This document shows positions 34,948 through 51,700 of a stretch of DNA of 64,000 nucleotides, piece after piece. The DNA lies in NCBI RefSeq assembly GCF_037975245.1, contig NC_092567.1:19412876-19476875 (forward strand). Direction: 5' to 3'. Source of the stretch: Apostichopus japonicus (taxonomy: Eukaryota > Echinodermata > Holothuroidea > Aspidochirotida > Stichopodidae). Position 1 is the stretch's first letter. Every line of letters begins with the position of its first letter. The position numbers were made by a program, and so were the translations under genes. The notes beneath the pieces were generated by a model. It did no database searches and had not been told where the DNA came from. It was given only the letters and a program-made list of their open reading frames with translations.

Positions 34948-36331
34948 TGTGACCCCGGGTTTTCCTTTGGCCTTCAAAGCCGATAAAATACAATTTTAGA
35001 TAGATTCAGGGAAGTAAACTCAAAGGACCAAAAGACTACTGAGAGGTTTCTGAAAGTTAACAAAAACGATATATTTACAATGATACGATCTCTACTGATT
35101 TGTACAGGGATTATTGGGTACTAGAAATTTGGAATATTACAGACAGATTTTACAATATTATACGGCCGTTAAATACTTAAAAGATTACTTAACTTATCTT
35201 ACGCGGCGCGTGCCGGCTCTCGGTTCCTTTCGTATCTGTTCTGACTTCCTTGCGTCACCAACAACGATGTCGGGAGTATCCCTCGTAGGCTGGTATCCCC
35301 GTGACTTGTTCAGGAGCAAAACCGTTCCCCGCTGGTCCAATTCGACTCAACGTTTGTATCCCAAGGATGGCTTCCTCCCGGGTGAACTCCGAAAAACTCT
35401 GCCGAAGTCACGCCTGTCCCGGTTAAACGACGCACCAATCTTATAAACAAACAGTCCACCGGTTCCTCCGTCCGTCCCCTCGATAATTAATCTTTTATCT
35501 CAGATGAATTTCTTCTCACAATAGATCGGAAAAACTCCAAATCACCGAAAATATCTCTTTTTATATATAGCCGGGTTTAATCTCCCGAAAGTTCTTTTCC
35601 AGGAATCCTGACGGAAAAACATCGAGAATCATCCATGTCTCGAAGATACGACTGACAGTTCAACGTTCATTGGTCGACGATATCCGGTCACCTGCTAAAA
35701 ATAACTTCCCGTATGTTCTGGAAATTTGTAATCGCTAATACCGAATAGCGCCATTATTCTCGTCGCTTCCCAGAAACACGGTTATGGTAGCATACGCCCA
35801 TTAAAAGCCCCATTGACTTACACACTAAACCACAAAAGTAATGTGGTCTCTAAGTCTAGATAGAAGTTTTCACTAGCTTAACGCTACCCATCACCGGATA
35901 GCTGACAAGTTGGCCTTTCATGGCACCATCAATTTTCCGTACCATGACCATGTAGATTTTTTGCTATTCGAGCCGGAAGTTTTCGTCACTTGTAAACAAA
36001 CCTCTTCACTCAGTGGTAAACAAATTGCTCCCGGGAGGCCTAAAGGGGTCTAAAATTGCCTCAATTGACCCAACTTTCTCACCACATGTACTTCCATTCA
36101 TGCTCTTCAACATGCAAGCCACAAAAAAACTAGATTATGATTGATAACAGATCACAAAAGATGTTCTCCCACTGCTTTTTGGCACTTTTCCTGAAACAGG
36201 AGAACAATCGAGCGGATTGATATAGACTCTAATAGGAGTATGCCACCTTATCAGTCACGACGAGTGACCTACTTATCACCCAGACCAGCGTATACTGAAT
36301 ACACGTACAATGAATAAAGTCGTTCGTGACA
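34948..36331 (+). mobile_element. LTR-like stretch, uncertain
   Basis: It opens TGTGACCCCGGG and closes AATAAAGTCGTTCGTGACA (TG...CA with a poly(A) signal near the end), unlike its surroundings in composition. No coding region, primer-binding site or target duplication was seen (tctgt left, ctata right), so a solo LTR is only a possibility. Confidence 0.3.
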
Positions 36332-36377
36332 CTATAGCAATGCATTTTTGGAAATTATGATATTATTATTATCATTA

Positions 36378-36598
36378 TTATTGTAACGACTTCCCCAATA
36401 ATTATAAATAATATGGAAGGGTAATAACACGGCAAATGATTGTATGTTATTGGCATGCGGTGTAATAACCGATGCATGCCTATATGATATGCACATTAAG
36501 ACGTTGAACGCTCGCGGAGCGCGCGGAAAAATTTTGGTTATATTTTTCGGGCAAGTCGTTACAGCCACCCAAATCAAATTGGGCTCCTACGCCTATGC
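36378..36598 (-). mobile_element. CATAGGCGTAGGAGCC-family fragment, inverted
   Basis: Reverse complement of 34249-34461 at about 80-85% by eye, including the aacgacttgcccgaaaaatat segment. The end with the TIR is at 36598. Confidence 0.85.
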
Positions 36599-36654
36599 TG
36601 ACCTAATAACAGGCGCGTATCCAGGATTTTCTAACCCGGGGGGCGCGAATTACT

Positions 36655-36765
36655 ATCTAAGCGGAGCGCCACCATCGGTTGGCGCGTAGCGTACAAGAAA
36701 TTTTCTGGTTTTGATACCCCCCAGATCACCGGAAATGGCACTTCTCGGGCTTGAAAATGAGCAAC
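36655..36765. repeat. ctaagcggagcgccacc dispersed repeat
   Basis: About 110 bp with the quasi-palindrome aagcggagcgccacc...ggttggcgc, shared with 21265-21370, 30185-30300 (inside a hAT-like element) and 37782-37890. It is probably an internal segment of one element family. Confidence 0.85.
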
Positions 36766-37191
36766 CAGATGTACACTTTTGCCTGAGAACCAAGTATTTC
36801 CCAAAAGTTTTTTTTTTTTCCATCCATAACCTTTTTGAAGATTGTCACCAGTCACACTAAGCCCATTATTTGTTCAGAATTTGAAAATTCACATTTCTCG
36901 TGAATAAAATCACTTAAAAGCATACCCATAATGTTGCACAAAATTCAATCTATGGACAACCAATATAGAAAAACCTCCTGCAACCCCTAACAGACAGGTC
37001 AAAATTGCAAGAGTAGAGGAAAGTATGATGAAGAATGTTGGTGAGGAAATTTTCGAAAATTCAGACACAGTTAATTTATTGGTGTAGAAATATTAAAAGC
37101 TCTTATAATGGCTATTATAAAACTTCGTTGAAGGAACAGAAATATACCAGATATTTCCTATATCAGGTATATCGAAACCGAACACTACACA

Positions 37192-37629
37192 CATAGGCGT
37201 AGGTCCCGTAGGGGGCGGGGGCTGCAGCCCCCCCCCTCGCAACCAAATTATTTCCCATTTTTTTCGGGCACCTACTGAAAGAAAAATAAATAGCAACAAT
37301 AGCTTACAAATTATCTCCTTGGTAATTAAAATAAAGTTGTAAGCTTGGCCGACATTACTACAGTAAAAGAGAGTATTGACATAAATGGATCTGTATGCTT
37401 TTTCTCCATCTACATAAGACATTTGGTTGTTTACATTAGCATCCGGCGGTATACTGTGCAACTTTCACGGACCGTGCGGTACACGATGCCATGCAATATA
37501 ATGACCGATGCTTGCCTATATGATATTGGCATCGATATGTTGAACGCGCGCTTCGCGCGCGAAAAATTTTGACTTTTTTCCGGGCAAGTCATTACAGCCC
37601 CCAAATCCAATTTGGCTCCTACGCCTTTG
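37192..37629. mobile_element. 438-bp TIR element with 8-bp TSD
   Basis: The left end CATAGGCGTAGG and right end CCTACGCCTTTG are inverted with one mismatch. The flanks are identical ACTACACA (37184-37191 and 37630-37637), again hAT-like. It is the only complete member of this family in the window. Confidence 0.88.
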
Positions 37630-37781
37630 ACTACACACATAGACAGTTTTTGAGGCTGTTCATCGTGAAACATGCATTTCAATGCTCACTGATATGATGT
37701 TATATCTGCTCTTTGCTTTACAAATTCGAACAGGCGTGTAGCGAGTAATTGCCAAGGGAGGGGCGAAGCCTGTAGGCAAAC

Positions 37782-37890
37782 TATCTAAGCGAAGCGCCAC
37801 CATGAGTTGGCGCGAAGCGTACAAGAAAAATTTTGGCCGAAAATGCCTCCCAGATCGCTGGAAATGACACTCCCCAGGCCTTATAAGTTG
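37782..37890. repeat. ctaagcggagcgccacc dispersed repeat
   Basis: Further copy (ctatctaagcgaagcgccac) of the repeat at 36655, within a GC-rich cluster ending in a 17-G run near 37948. Confidence 0.8.
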
Positions 37891-39349
37891 CATCTAAGCA
37901 TTGTCTATTTTGAAATTACTAGCGATGTCATAAAGAAAATTTGCTCGGGGGGGGGGGGGGGGGCGGTCGTCCCCTTCCCGAAATGCGTCATGTTCCCCGA
38001 CGAGTCGGTCGAGTTCAAGACCAGCCACAGTTGGTTCCATATAGCACAATTGTACAATTGTTTAAGGCGTCCACACACACACGCGTTATGATAAACCATA
38101 TATAGTATTTATATAGATACATTAGTGAGAGAGGGAAAATGGAAACGTCGAAAATGGAGTTGTCGGTGTAAGGGGTAGGGTGAGGCGCACACCCCCTCCG
38201 TAATCCTTGATCTGTCACTGGCTACCCTGTGTATATAATAGGGATCTTTCTCTTCCCGAAGTCTTGGCTATCTTCTACTCCCTCTTTTCTCCTTTTTATC
38301 TCTTGTTTTCTTTTTCTTTTCCCTTCCTTCCTCTCCTCCTTTTCCTTTTCCCCCCCTCCTTTTCCCTTTTTTCTTCTCTTTTTTTCTCTCCTCTTTTCCT
38401 TACCCGGGGGGCGCGCCCCCAACGCCCCCCCCCCCTGGATACGCACCTGTAATAAGGTGATCAAGAGTACAATTTTTATGTAGAAAAAGGGCACAATTTT
38501 TAACCTGAGGAAAAGTGGGGGGGCACGTGCCCCCTGTGCCCTCCCGGTTCCGCCGCCCTTGGTTACAATAATAATAATAATATAAGTTTAACCATTGAAA
38601 AACACATTTCAATTTATTTTCCTTTCAGTAGGTGACCTTAAAAATTCTCAGTATATTGCCCGAATTTTCACAAAAATATTTGGTCGGGGTGGGGGGGGGG
38701 CTGAAGCCCATATCCCCAGCCCCCCATATTTTACGCCTATGGATGTGAATAATTTGGTGAAATGCTATATACTGTTCGGAAAACAAATCATATTTGAAGA
38801 CATGTCATAAATGTGCAGATTGACAAATTCATTTCGAGTTGCAGTTTTGTTATTTCATGTACGTTCTCACTGTCTCACACTTGCCCAAACTTTTGGGCAC
38901 GCCTTATCATTCACTCTCAATTTGGCAGGGTTCGTATTGAATTTTATTTGACTCTATGTTTTTAAGTATCACTGGTATTCGGTTTGTAGTAGATGTGTCC
39001 TTTAAATATAAAATAAACTGTGTTTAGTCAGGGGCTGGTTAAAGCTGTATGTTATTCATGATTATTACACAATTATGTTTAAAAAAAATAAAATACTATA
39101 CCGTAGTTAATTTGCATGACAACAAGATTATTACTATTAGTGATATGTTAACATGTGTATCGGCACATTAATTTCAGCTTTTTATTCGTTAAGATTGTCT
39201 CTTTTGAATTTTATCGCTCTGTAACAGCTTTTCTTTTTTATCTGATTTTTGTATGACTGAATAGTCAATTAAGAAAATGCACGTTCAAAAAATAGGAAAG
39301 ATTCTAGGGCATGCGCACATAAATAGGTGGGAAAGATCAGAGTGCCGTT

Positions 39350-39405
39350 TATATATAGCGCCATCTATTTTCTCTCTCTCTCTTTTTGCTCGTACAAAAT
39401 CCAAC
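39350..39405 (+). promoter_or_regulatory. RPS13 core promoter and 5'TOP tract
   Basis: tatatatagcg (39351-39361) resembles a TATA box, followed about 20 bp on by tctctctctctctttttgct, the terminal oligopyrimidine that ribosomal protein mRNAs start with. The implied 5'UTR is about 30 nt. Growth (mTOR)-linked translational control is known for TOP mRNAs; here it is inferred. Confidence 0.75.
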
Positions 39406-42868
<3,463 letters not shown>

Positions 42869-44131
42869 ACCGTTACGACTGGACTCCATTGGTAGTAAAG
42901 ATCTCATTTTGCGATGTAATTTCGTCATGATTTGGTAGAAATATATTAGCAAATCCAACTTTTGTCAAATGTTTTCAATCTATCAAAGGTGTGAGAGTCG
43001 TTTTGTCAACTATGGTCACCCAAATCAGTGATCAAGTTTCATCCAGTCCCTCCCCCCCCGCCCCCACAGATATTTAGCCTTGATACTCCTGTACTGCTTA
43101 GGTGTCATTCATTTTCACAAGAGGCTTAAAGTAGGGGAAAATTAGGTCTTGACTCCTTGTAACTCCCAACCCACCCCTCCATCTGCCAAGCCCCATGTCA
43201 AACTTGTATTAGGGTGCCCATGCTTGACTGACATGTGCATCAATGTTAGTCTTTTGTAATTCATTGTTATTACATCCAGGGTATTACATCACAAAATAAT
43301 ACCATGATGGAAAGATTAATAAACATAAATAGTTAAACATTAAATAATACTTAAACATATAAACAAGGCTTTCCACAAAAATGCTGTTGACAATTGGGTA
43401 CGAGTTCAAAATTATTCCAGAGATACCCTAAATTTCAAGTGCTTGCAAGCTGTTATTTCAGCTCTGGATATGCCCCCCATACACTGTTTACACCAATGCT
43501 ATTAAACCCTCCCTCACCCTCCCCCCCTCTTATCTCAACTTGTTTGGGATCCCTACCTTGGTTGCAAACTATTCATTTCTCCAAGTTTCATAACTTCATG
43601 CATGGGTACGAGTTCACAGTTAATTTGACAGTATCACAGTATACTTTGACTAGTATCACAGTTAATTTGACTGGAAGATTTGTATCCTTTCCTGTAATGA
43701 GCGAGTTAAACTTAAGTATGGAACATTATATTGGGACAAAGGTCAACTCGAGCAAACTGCAGCTTATACATATATGAACATATCAATTCTTCACTTGTAA
43801 ACCTGAAAATACTATTCTTCAATATATTACTTCAAGTATGGGTGACCTCTTTTTCTTCATGTTTGCTTAGAAGTCCGCCTTTCCTTATCATAACTTATTC
43901 AGGTTTGTAAAACACAACAAAAGAATCAAAACAACTGGAAAACTGTTTATTTAAATAAATTCTCTCTCTTGACAGAAATAATTAAATTCTCATAAATGGA
44001 TCTATTTATTTATACAGAACATGACAAAAATAGTTTTTCTTCTCAAGGTGGTTGGTATCAAGGTAAATAGTCATAAGCAGTTACATAAAAAGACAATGAA
44101 AGCCAAATAAAACATCTATAGCATAATATAA

Positions 44132-44475
44132 TTAATCGGAGTGAAGACTCGGGCAAAAAGAAACGTTTGATGCCGGTAATCTGACCTAGTTTCAAATGAG
44201 GTGTAACAGAAGTGTTAGACGCCACCATTGATCCCAGAAAATACACACACAGCTTGCTACCGTCGGTAATTAGACACTATGTGTACAGTCAATACATCAA
44301 CTACGGTCAATACCCACAACACTAAATAGCAGCGATAGACATCTCAGGTCCAGATAAAAGATAACAAGGTATCACGTTTCATTGCCGTCTGCATTTTGTA
44401 GAGACATGAAAAGAACTTCACTTGCAAGCAACTTTTTTAAGAGGGCTGTGTGGGGCGAGTCTTCAATGCCTTTAA
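44132..44475 (+). mobile_element. TTAA MITE family, copy D
   Basis: Begins TTAATCGGAGTGAAGACTCG and ends GAGTCTTCAATGCCTTTAA. The left TIR is diverged and a short internal deletion precedes the right end. Confidence 0.9.
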
Positions 44476-44721
44476 GAGGGAAGGGGAGCCTCCACAATAT
44501 GCAACCTCTGCATCTGTCTGACATGGTTATGTATTAACATTGTCTTGCACCAGCATTTTTGCATCTGGTCACAAATTTCATAAACATTCAATAATCATCA
44601 ATTTTCAAATTCCAAGTATAGACTTAAAGCTACACGAAGGCCCACAAGATTACAGTTCACTACAAACATATTTCAAATTGAGCTGTAAACTAGTTTGTAT
44701 TCTGAATACGTTGCATCAGTG

Positions 44722-45189
44722 GCAGGGATGAGACTGAGCCGGGGGGAAAAAAATCTGAAATTTATCGATCGCCGTTCTGGGGGAGGGGTTTAAGGGGAGG
44801 GGGTGTCCCCCTTTAGAAATTTTTTGTCAGGTAAGGAGGGCTTAGATGCAAAATGGTGGACTCTAGATGGAATCTATCACATCACGTAACTCGCCAGAAA
44901 AGTGTGGAATTTCTGCTTGTATAATTTATCCATTAGCTTTTTTGAACCAAAAAAAGGCTTTTTTGCTTGCTTTGTGCTACTTGATTCCACCACTGGTCAA
45001 ATTCGGTGTTCCTTCCCTTCACAGTCCAGCATGTTCGGCAAAAAAAAATAAATAAATAAATAAATAAATATAAAAAAATAAAAAAATAATAAAAAATAAT
45101 AAAAAATGCGAATTACGAGAAAAAACGCGAAAATGAAAAAAAAAAAAAAATCGGAAATCCGCGTTTCCGCGGAAGAGTCTCATGCCTGC
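44722..45189. mobile_element. 468-bp element with TIR GCAGG(G/C)ATGAGACT
   Basis: The left gcagggatgagact and right agtctcatgcctgc are inverted with one mismatch. Interior is A-rich near the right end (runs of aaata). Flanks share AGTG only. Confidence 0.75.
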
Positions 45190-45584
45190 AGTGGTTAGTT
45201 GCTATCGATAGCTTTCATATTCGTTGCCCTCATGTTGAGCTTGGACGGACTAAGAAACGCAACTCACTGGCAGGACAGATGCCTATGAGACAACATCGAA
45301 CGAAAATCTTCACTTTCTGAATTTGTAACTATGTCTTGTCGAGAGCATAGGCATTAAACTACTAAATTTCTACTCCATTTTCACTCATGTATTGCTTGAT
45401 GGGTTGAAGGTCACATTAGTATTTACTTTGCTAATATGAAAAAAGATCTCAGCTATATCGTTTTCAGTATAAAAACTCAAATGAATCATGTCATACAAAT
45501 GTCTTCAGCTTTAACACAAACATGTACTTTTAATAAAGACAACTGCCATTTTTTCGTGGCACATAATATTGTACTACGGAACTT

Positions 45585-45719
45585 TTATGAGTAAGTGACG
45601 ACTTTCGTGGCCGATAAAATCTGGTTGACCGCATCTGCAAATCTGAAGTCTGTGTTGATTCTCTCACGTCCAGCATCTGAGGACAGTTCCAAGACCATGT
45701 GGTAGAGATCAGCGTGAAA
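45585..45719 (-). CDS. DNAI7: DNAI7 last exon
   Basis: Encodes FHADLYHMVLELSSDAGRER to the terminal KVVTYS and TAA (45587-45585), as in vertebrate CASC1 ending in LTYS/LSYS. Confidence 0.97.
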   Translation of the reverse strand, partial: FHADLYHMVLELSSDAGRERINTDFRFADAVNQILSATKVVTYS

Positions 45720-48700
45720 CTGCAAAGAAAATACAAAGGACAACCATCATACATGAAGACAATTAATCACATATGCCAGCAACAGGCTTGAGGAATCCAA
45801 TTTTCTGGTCCCTCCAATGCAATGGTCCCTCCAATTGGTCCCTCCAATGCAATGGTCCCTCCAATTGGTCCCTCCAATGTAAGGCACCTCCGCCTCTAAC
45901 CTCGTCACTGCACTATAGATTCATTGACAGGTGGGATGGATTGGACACCAAGCAGTACAGGAATACATTTTGTCTTATAAGTCAATATTAAAGCTTACAA
46001 GTTAAGCAAGGGCAATCAAATGAAACTTCTTTTGAATAGTTTGGAAAACAATTTCTTACAAAATTGCAGAAACAGACATTTCTACATTCATTACTTTAAG
46101 AAAATGAAACTTCCCATACAATTTACATTCAATGGGTTGAAATGTCTTTTGCCATGACCTTTCTGCTTCAAAATTGCTGCATTTCTGATGGGAAGGAAAT
46201 GGTTTGGCTTCAGCCAAAGCACAATAAGGGAAAAAATACAAAAGGAATAAAATAAAATAATATCATACCTGTGTTCCTTCAGCGTAAACTTCTGAAAACT
46301 CTTCGTCTTGTTCGCTCATCTTCAACTTGAAGCAACGATCCTTGCGCATCAAAAGCAACGACCATGCATCCTGAAGTGAAGATAAAGAAGTAATAAATAT
46401 TCATGCTTTAAATATATGAATATTTAATTAGCATGAATATTAAATTTAATAAATTTCCCTAACCTGTAAATATTACACAATGGGCACAAACTTTTAGTCA
46501 GCTAGATTACACGAGGGTTAACAGTAGTTCCAACAATGGTATGCCCTGGAAATAATTTAAAGGGTGTGAAGACTCGCTCAAAAAGAAACGCCTAATGCCG
46601 GTAATCTGACCTAGTTTCGAATGAGGTGTAACAGAAGGGTTAGACACCACCATTGATCCCAGAAAGTACGCACACAGCTTGCTACCTTCGGTAATTAGAC
46701 ACTAGTGTACAGTCAGCACATACAGCTGCAGTCAATATCCACAGCACAGGTACAAACGATACAGCGATGGACATCTCAGGTCCAGCTGAAGATAACAAGG
46801 TATCACGTTTCATTACTGTCTGCAGTTTGTAGCGACAAGCAGAAAACTTTATTTGCAAGCAACGGAAAGTTAACTTTATCAGAGCGGGGCACGCGGTTTG
46901 GGGCGAGTCTTCAATGCCTTTAATATTAAAATTACATAGCAGTTTTGAAAGCTCTACATTTTGTGGAGGTGATAGAAAAAAAAAGTATGGCTCATGTGTA
47001 CAAAACTGCTATATACATCTTTGCACAGCTAGTATAGGGACTTTGCCTAATTTGCATAGCAGATGCGATACAGGCTAAATTTTTCCCTGATTCTGTCTAT
47101 GTATGAAAACTGAATATTTGCTAACAGCTACCTTTGTCAAAGAGACTTAGCATGTATACTATCTTAACTTGTATATTTTTAAATCAACAACAGGGAATAT
47201 CATCATAAACGCTTTGAAAAGAGCAGAGAAACGTTTGGTCTGAACGGGATTCATATCTGAACTTGAATAGAAGACTACAACAAACTGCTTCTTGAATTAT
47301 TTTTATCCTGACATGAGCACAGGAGACAAAAGAAGAGAAATTCTCTTTGAGTGATATTGTTTACAAGGTTATTAAACTTTGAACTCTATTGACCATCCAC
47401 CTTCACCGAAAAGAACATGGATTTTTGTACCCAATACGACAGATCCACATACGGAGTATGAAGTTTACCCTATCGTGAACATTTTGAGTTATCCTGTCAA
47501 CGAGCAGTTGTTAAGTACACAAACGCCATCACCGTCGCAAACATTCCTTTGTCTCCAGGGAGGAATCAAAACGAGAAATACTGTCACCACCCAGGTAGCT
47601 TAGCTTGAAGGACCAATTTCATTGGCTAATAATCTCAACATGAATGATAAGAAAGCAACACACGGAGGAATTGTTACCTCCATCATTCTGTGTTACCAAA
47701 ATTGTTGGCTATCCATCCCAAAATGAAAAAACACAAACGAAGATATAAAAACAGAAATAAAACAAAAGAGGGAGAGCCAGAGAATTTCTAACAAAACCCC
47801 AAAGATTCTCACCTCTGTCACTTGGGTGCCGTCCAGTTTCTCGGCTCCTAACATGACAATCTTTTCAGGACTGGCCTCACAATTCCATTTACTCCAAGAG
47901 TAAGCAAAGTTGGAGGCAGTTAGTGCCATCTGTTGGTACACAGTTTCCTCTGTGACCTCATCCTTATGAAAGAGGAAAAGGAAACAATATCAAAATGCGA
48001 AACCATTGTACCATATTGGTATGTAAACTAAACTGATTGTGGGAGGTCAAATGCAAGGGTCATCGCTGGTGGGAGGTCAAATGCAAGGGTGGGTGCTGGT
48101 GGGAGGTCAAATGCAAGGGTGGGCACTGATGAGAGGTCAATTAAGGCTTATATATATGTCGGTATAGGGAACTAGAGTAGCAATTCCGACGGTCGCTGAC
48201 AATAGAAATACGGCTATTCTTGAATTTACGAAGTGCATGGCAGCCTCAACATCAACCACTCTCCTAACAACCACCCTTCCCCACTCGTGAAAGAAGATAG
48301 CAGCATGAGAGGTTCCTCTTCAAACAAAATCCAAAACTTTGAATTCCAAGGGACCTTTATTTGTGTATCTCTTGTTCCAATCACTGATTGTATATTGTCT
48401 GAAGAAAAAAGTAGACTCTCAACTCCCCCCCCCCCCCCCACCCATTCTCTTCCATCTATCAGATAATGGGCACAACTTTTCAAAGAATATTCAAAACAAT
48501 ACAATGCTTGACTGGCTGGTAACATTGAAATCTATTCTCACCTTTTCAGTGATATTGACATATTTCTTGGAATCCCGCTCTGGGAAGACATTCACCCCAG
48601 CTGCTCTCATTGTCTGTGATAAAATTTAGACAAAAGAAAAGATGTTTAATGAACAGTGATCTAATAAACTGGGGAAAGGGAGGGGGGTGGTGGAGGGGGG

Positions 48701-51700
48701 TCTCAAATGTCCAAAATTTCTACAAACATTTTGTGCAAACATTTAAAGCAGCACCGCTCTGCAGGGGGCAACATAAAGAGGACCTTCAGGAAATGTCATT
48801 GACAACATAACAGAAAAAATTTCAGAAAATATTTAGGCATTCTAAATATAAACCTCTGACAGCCAAGCTTACAAAGCCCTTGCATTACTGTGAGAACTGA
48901 TGATTATACCATTAATCCACATTTCGTTACCCCGAGCAAAAGGACGAATTTTACATATTCGGTTCTTTAGCATTCATTCACCCTCTCCTCCCCTTGTTCC
49001 CCGACTTGTTAGTAAGAAATGAAGAAGGATAAAATAGTTGGTGTAAAGACTCATCCATTTTGACAGAACGCAAGAAACATTCGGTCACTCTTTGAAAAAA
49101 AACATGTCAAAATTGTTTATGAAGGCCACTTTAAGTCAAGAGCGTTAAAACTCAATTATGATTCTTCTAGGAGGAAAAAGGTCAGTTGCTTTCTCATTCT
49201 AAAAGAAAGACACACATTTGATCACTACCGATGGATAGCCAAGTGTCTGAGATTAATGCAAACCTTTCAGTGAAGTTGAAGGAAAATGAAAGAGAGCAAA
49301 CGGAGGGGAAAGAAAATCTAATTGTAGCAGTTACTGAAGTGGAAACTTAAAGGCATTGAAGACTTGCCCCAAACTGCGTGCCGGGCTCTGAAAAAGTCAA
49401 CTTTCTGTTGCTTGCAAATAACGTTTTCTTCTTGTCGCTACAAAATGCAGACAGTAATGAAACATGATACCTTGTTATCTTTTATCTAGACCTGAGATGT
49501 CCACGCTGCTATGTACACTGTGTTGTGGGTATTGACCGTAGCTGTATGTATTGACTGTACACTAGTGTCTAATTAACGACGGTAGCAAGCTGTGTGTGTA
49601 TTTTCTGGGATCGATGGTGGTGTCTAACACTTCTGTTACAACTCATTCGAAACTAGGTCAGATTACCGGCATGAGATGTTCTTTGTGCGCGAGTCTTCAC
49701 ACCCTTTAAAAAGAAAACAAGCAAAACTTACTTTAATGAGTTCCTGAGGAGGCATCCATTTGTTGATGATGCTGTCAAGACTGGGTTTGGGGTCGCTTTC
49801 TGCCGACAAGTGGAAACAACACAGCTCTTCCTATTGAACGATGAATGAATAAAACCATTTTTCATAAATGACATTTGTGGCAAAAGTGAGTCATCAAAAT
49901 AATGATTGTAAGGTACCATGTGGTGCTAAAAGAGATGATATAGGCCCCTGGAATTCAAACTTTTTTTGGCTTGGTGAACCCTATTTCATCACCTAGGTGA
50001 CCCTCCAGTGCTGGATGTTGTTGCCTTGGGAAAGGATCTTTCCGGGAGAAATTATTCCAACCTCCCACACCCCCATCCCTCCCCTTTGAGAAATTTCCAT
50101 ACGATTAAGGGTGCATAGTTTAAAAAATGGTGTTATATTTTGCAACTTTTGATGTAATGCATTTTCAAAACTTTTTCACTTGTTTCCCCTCAAATATCAT
50201 CATTTTCCCTTTTTTCCTCCAGGTCTTTTGGCAACCCTCGAAGGGGTTGCAGCCTCCCACATTTCAATTCCATTTAAGCCATCAGGATTGGTATCAATTG
50301 GTAACTTTTCGTAGTGTACAACGGAATGTAGAATGAGGCTGAAATCTAGAGAAAAAGACCCAAATGATGGAGAATTTCAACTCACTTTGATCTCAATCTC
50401 AACCTCCAAGATGGCTGCCACGATGGTCAGCTTGACGTGATTGGCGCCCAACGGCTTCAACTCCCACGACTGGAACGGCATGTTGATGTGCTTATCCTGA
50501 ATACACGCTATCTGTCCAAAGTTGATAGTTTTGAAAGATATTGTCTTTTCAGCTGCAAGGAAAAATTGATGAGAGCAAAGAAGTTATATCTGCCACCATC
50601 CAAACACGACAAAATGGCAGAGTATTTCTACTTCCATGAGTATTTCTTCTTCCGAAAGCTTTAGGCACCAAGTCAAAAAGCTGCAGCAGCTGCAAAATCC
50701 CCTGCAGCAAGGCTGCATCTAGTACAAACGATAGGTATTGCATAGGCAGACCAGCAGTGTCTATTGTGTGAAACTGCAGTCCCTATTGAGTGAAATCTGC
50801 AGAGAAAAAGATATTAAATTCTGCGCAGCCCCGACATCGTCTTTACTTGTTACACAGTGCCCTAGCCATCCATTTAGAACATATCATTTGCTAGACTATC
50901 TTGTTGCCATTATACTAGAATACAGTAGTATACAGTTATGATTAAATACACACTTCCAAGAAGTCACAAGGTTTAAAAAAAATGAGCAAGGACAAACTGT
51001 TGCAATTCCTCCCACCCCTTAACACTCTTCCAAGAAGTTACAAGGTTTAGAAATGAGCAAAGCCAAATTGTTGAATTCAACCTCCTCCCCCCCCTCCCAC
51101 ACGCCTTAACACTCTTCCAAGAAGTCACAAGGTTTAAAAATGAGCAAGGTCAAACTGTTGCAATTCCCACCCACCCCTTTACAACAAGCTACAAGGTTTA
51201 GAAACGAGCAAGGCCAAATTGTTGAATCCCCCCAAAAATTTTACACTCTTCCAAGAAGTCACAAGGTTTAAAAATGAGCAAGCACAAACTGTTGCAATTC
51301 TCCCCACCCCCTCCTCCCCTTTTTTTTGTTGAATATTTTGTTGACTACTTAATATTTAATAAAATGTTTAATATTTTGTAACAGCACAGATTTGGTCTGA
51401 CACTGTTCACTGAAATCTTTCTATTTCTTAAATTTTCACCAAAGGTTTCATCTTGAGTTGTCACACCTTGAAAACGAAGGAAGGTAAAACAAATTTCACA
51501 AGAATTGCACGGAGTGAATTCCTTCTCTCTCACATCAAAAACTATGATTACTTGCAAGCTATTCTTTTCTATGTTTAGGAATCGATTGTCCAGATAGTTT
51601 ATCATGTTTGTTCGTCTAGTTATTCTTAGAAAACTATGAAAAACAAAGAAGAAAATAAGAAGAGGACAACTTTTTTTATTAATAAACAAGATTAATAAAC

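Larger units (their letters stand above)
32466..39405. other. Intergenic region between the hydrolase and RPS13 (divergent)
   Basis: No conserved protein exon seen. It holds both promoters (hydrolase to the left, RPS13 to the right), a U2-derived retroposon, a 277-bp MITE, an LTR-like stretch and a cluster of GC-rich TIR elements. Confidence 0.7.
42869..45584. other. Tail-to-tail intergenic region RPS13-DNAI7
   Basis: Non-coding as far as can be seen. It contains a TTAA MITE (44132-44475) and a TIR element (44722-45189). ATTAAA on the minus strand at 45533-45528, about 52 nt after the DNAI7 stop, is a likely poly(A) signal for that gene. Confidence 0.7.

Noticed and set aside
38222-38494. 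Reading frames in both strands rich in Phe/Ser or Lys/Arg
   Set aside because: Low-complexity pyrimidine-rich tract; no homology and flanked by transposon pieces.
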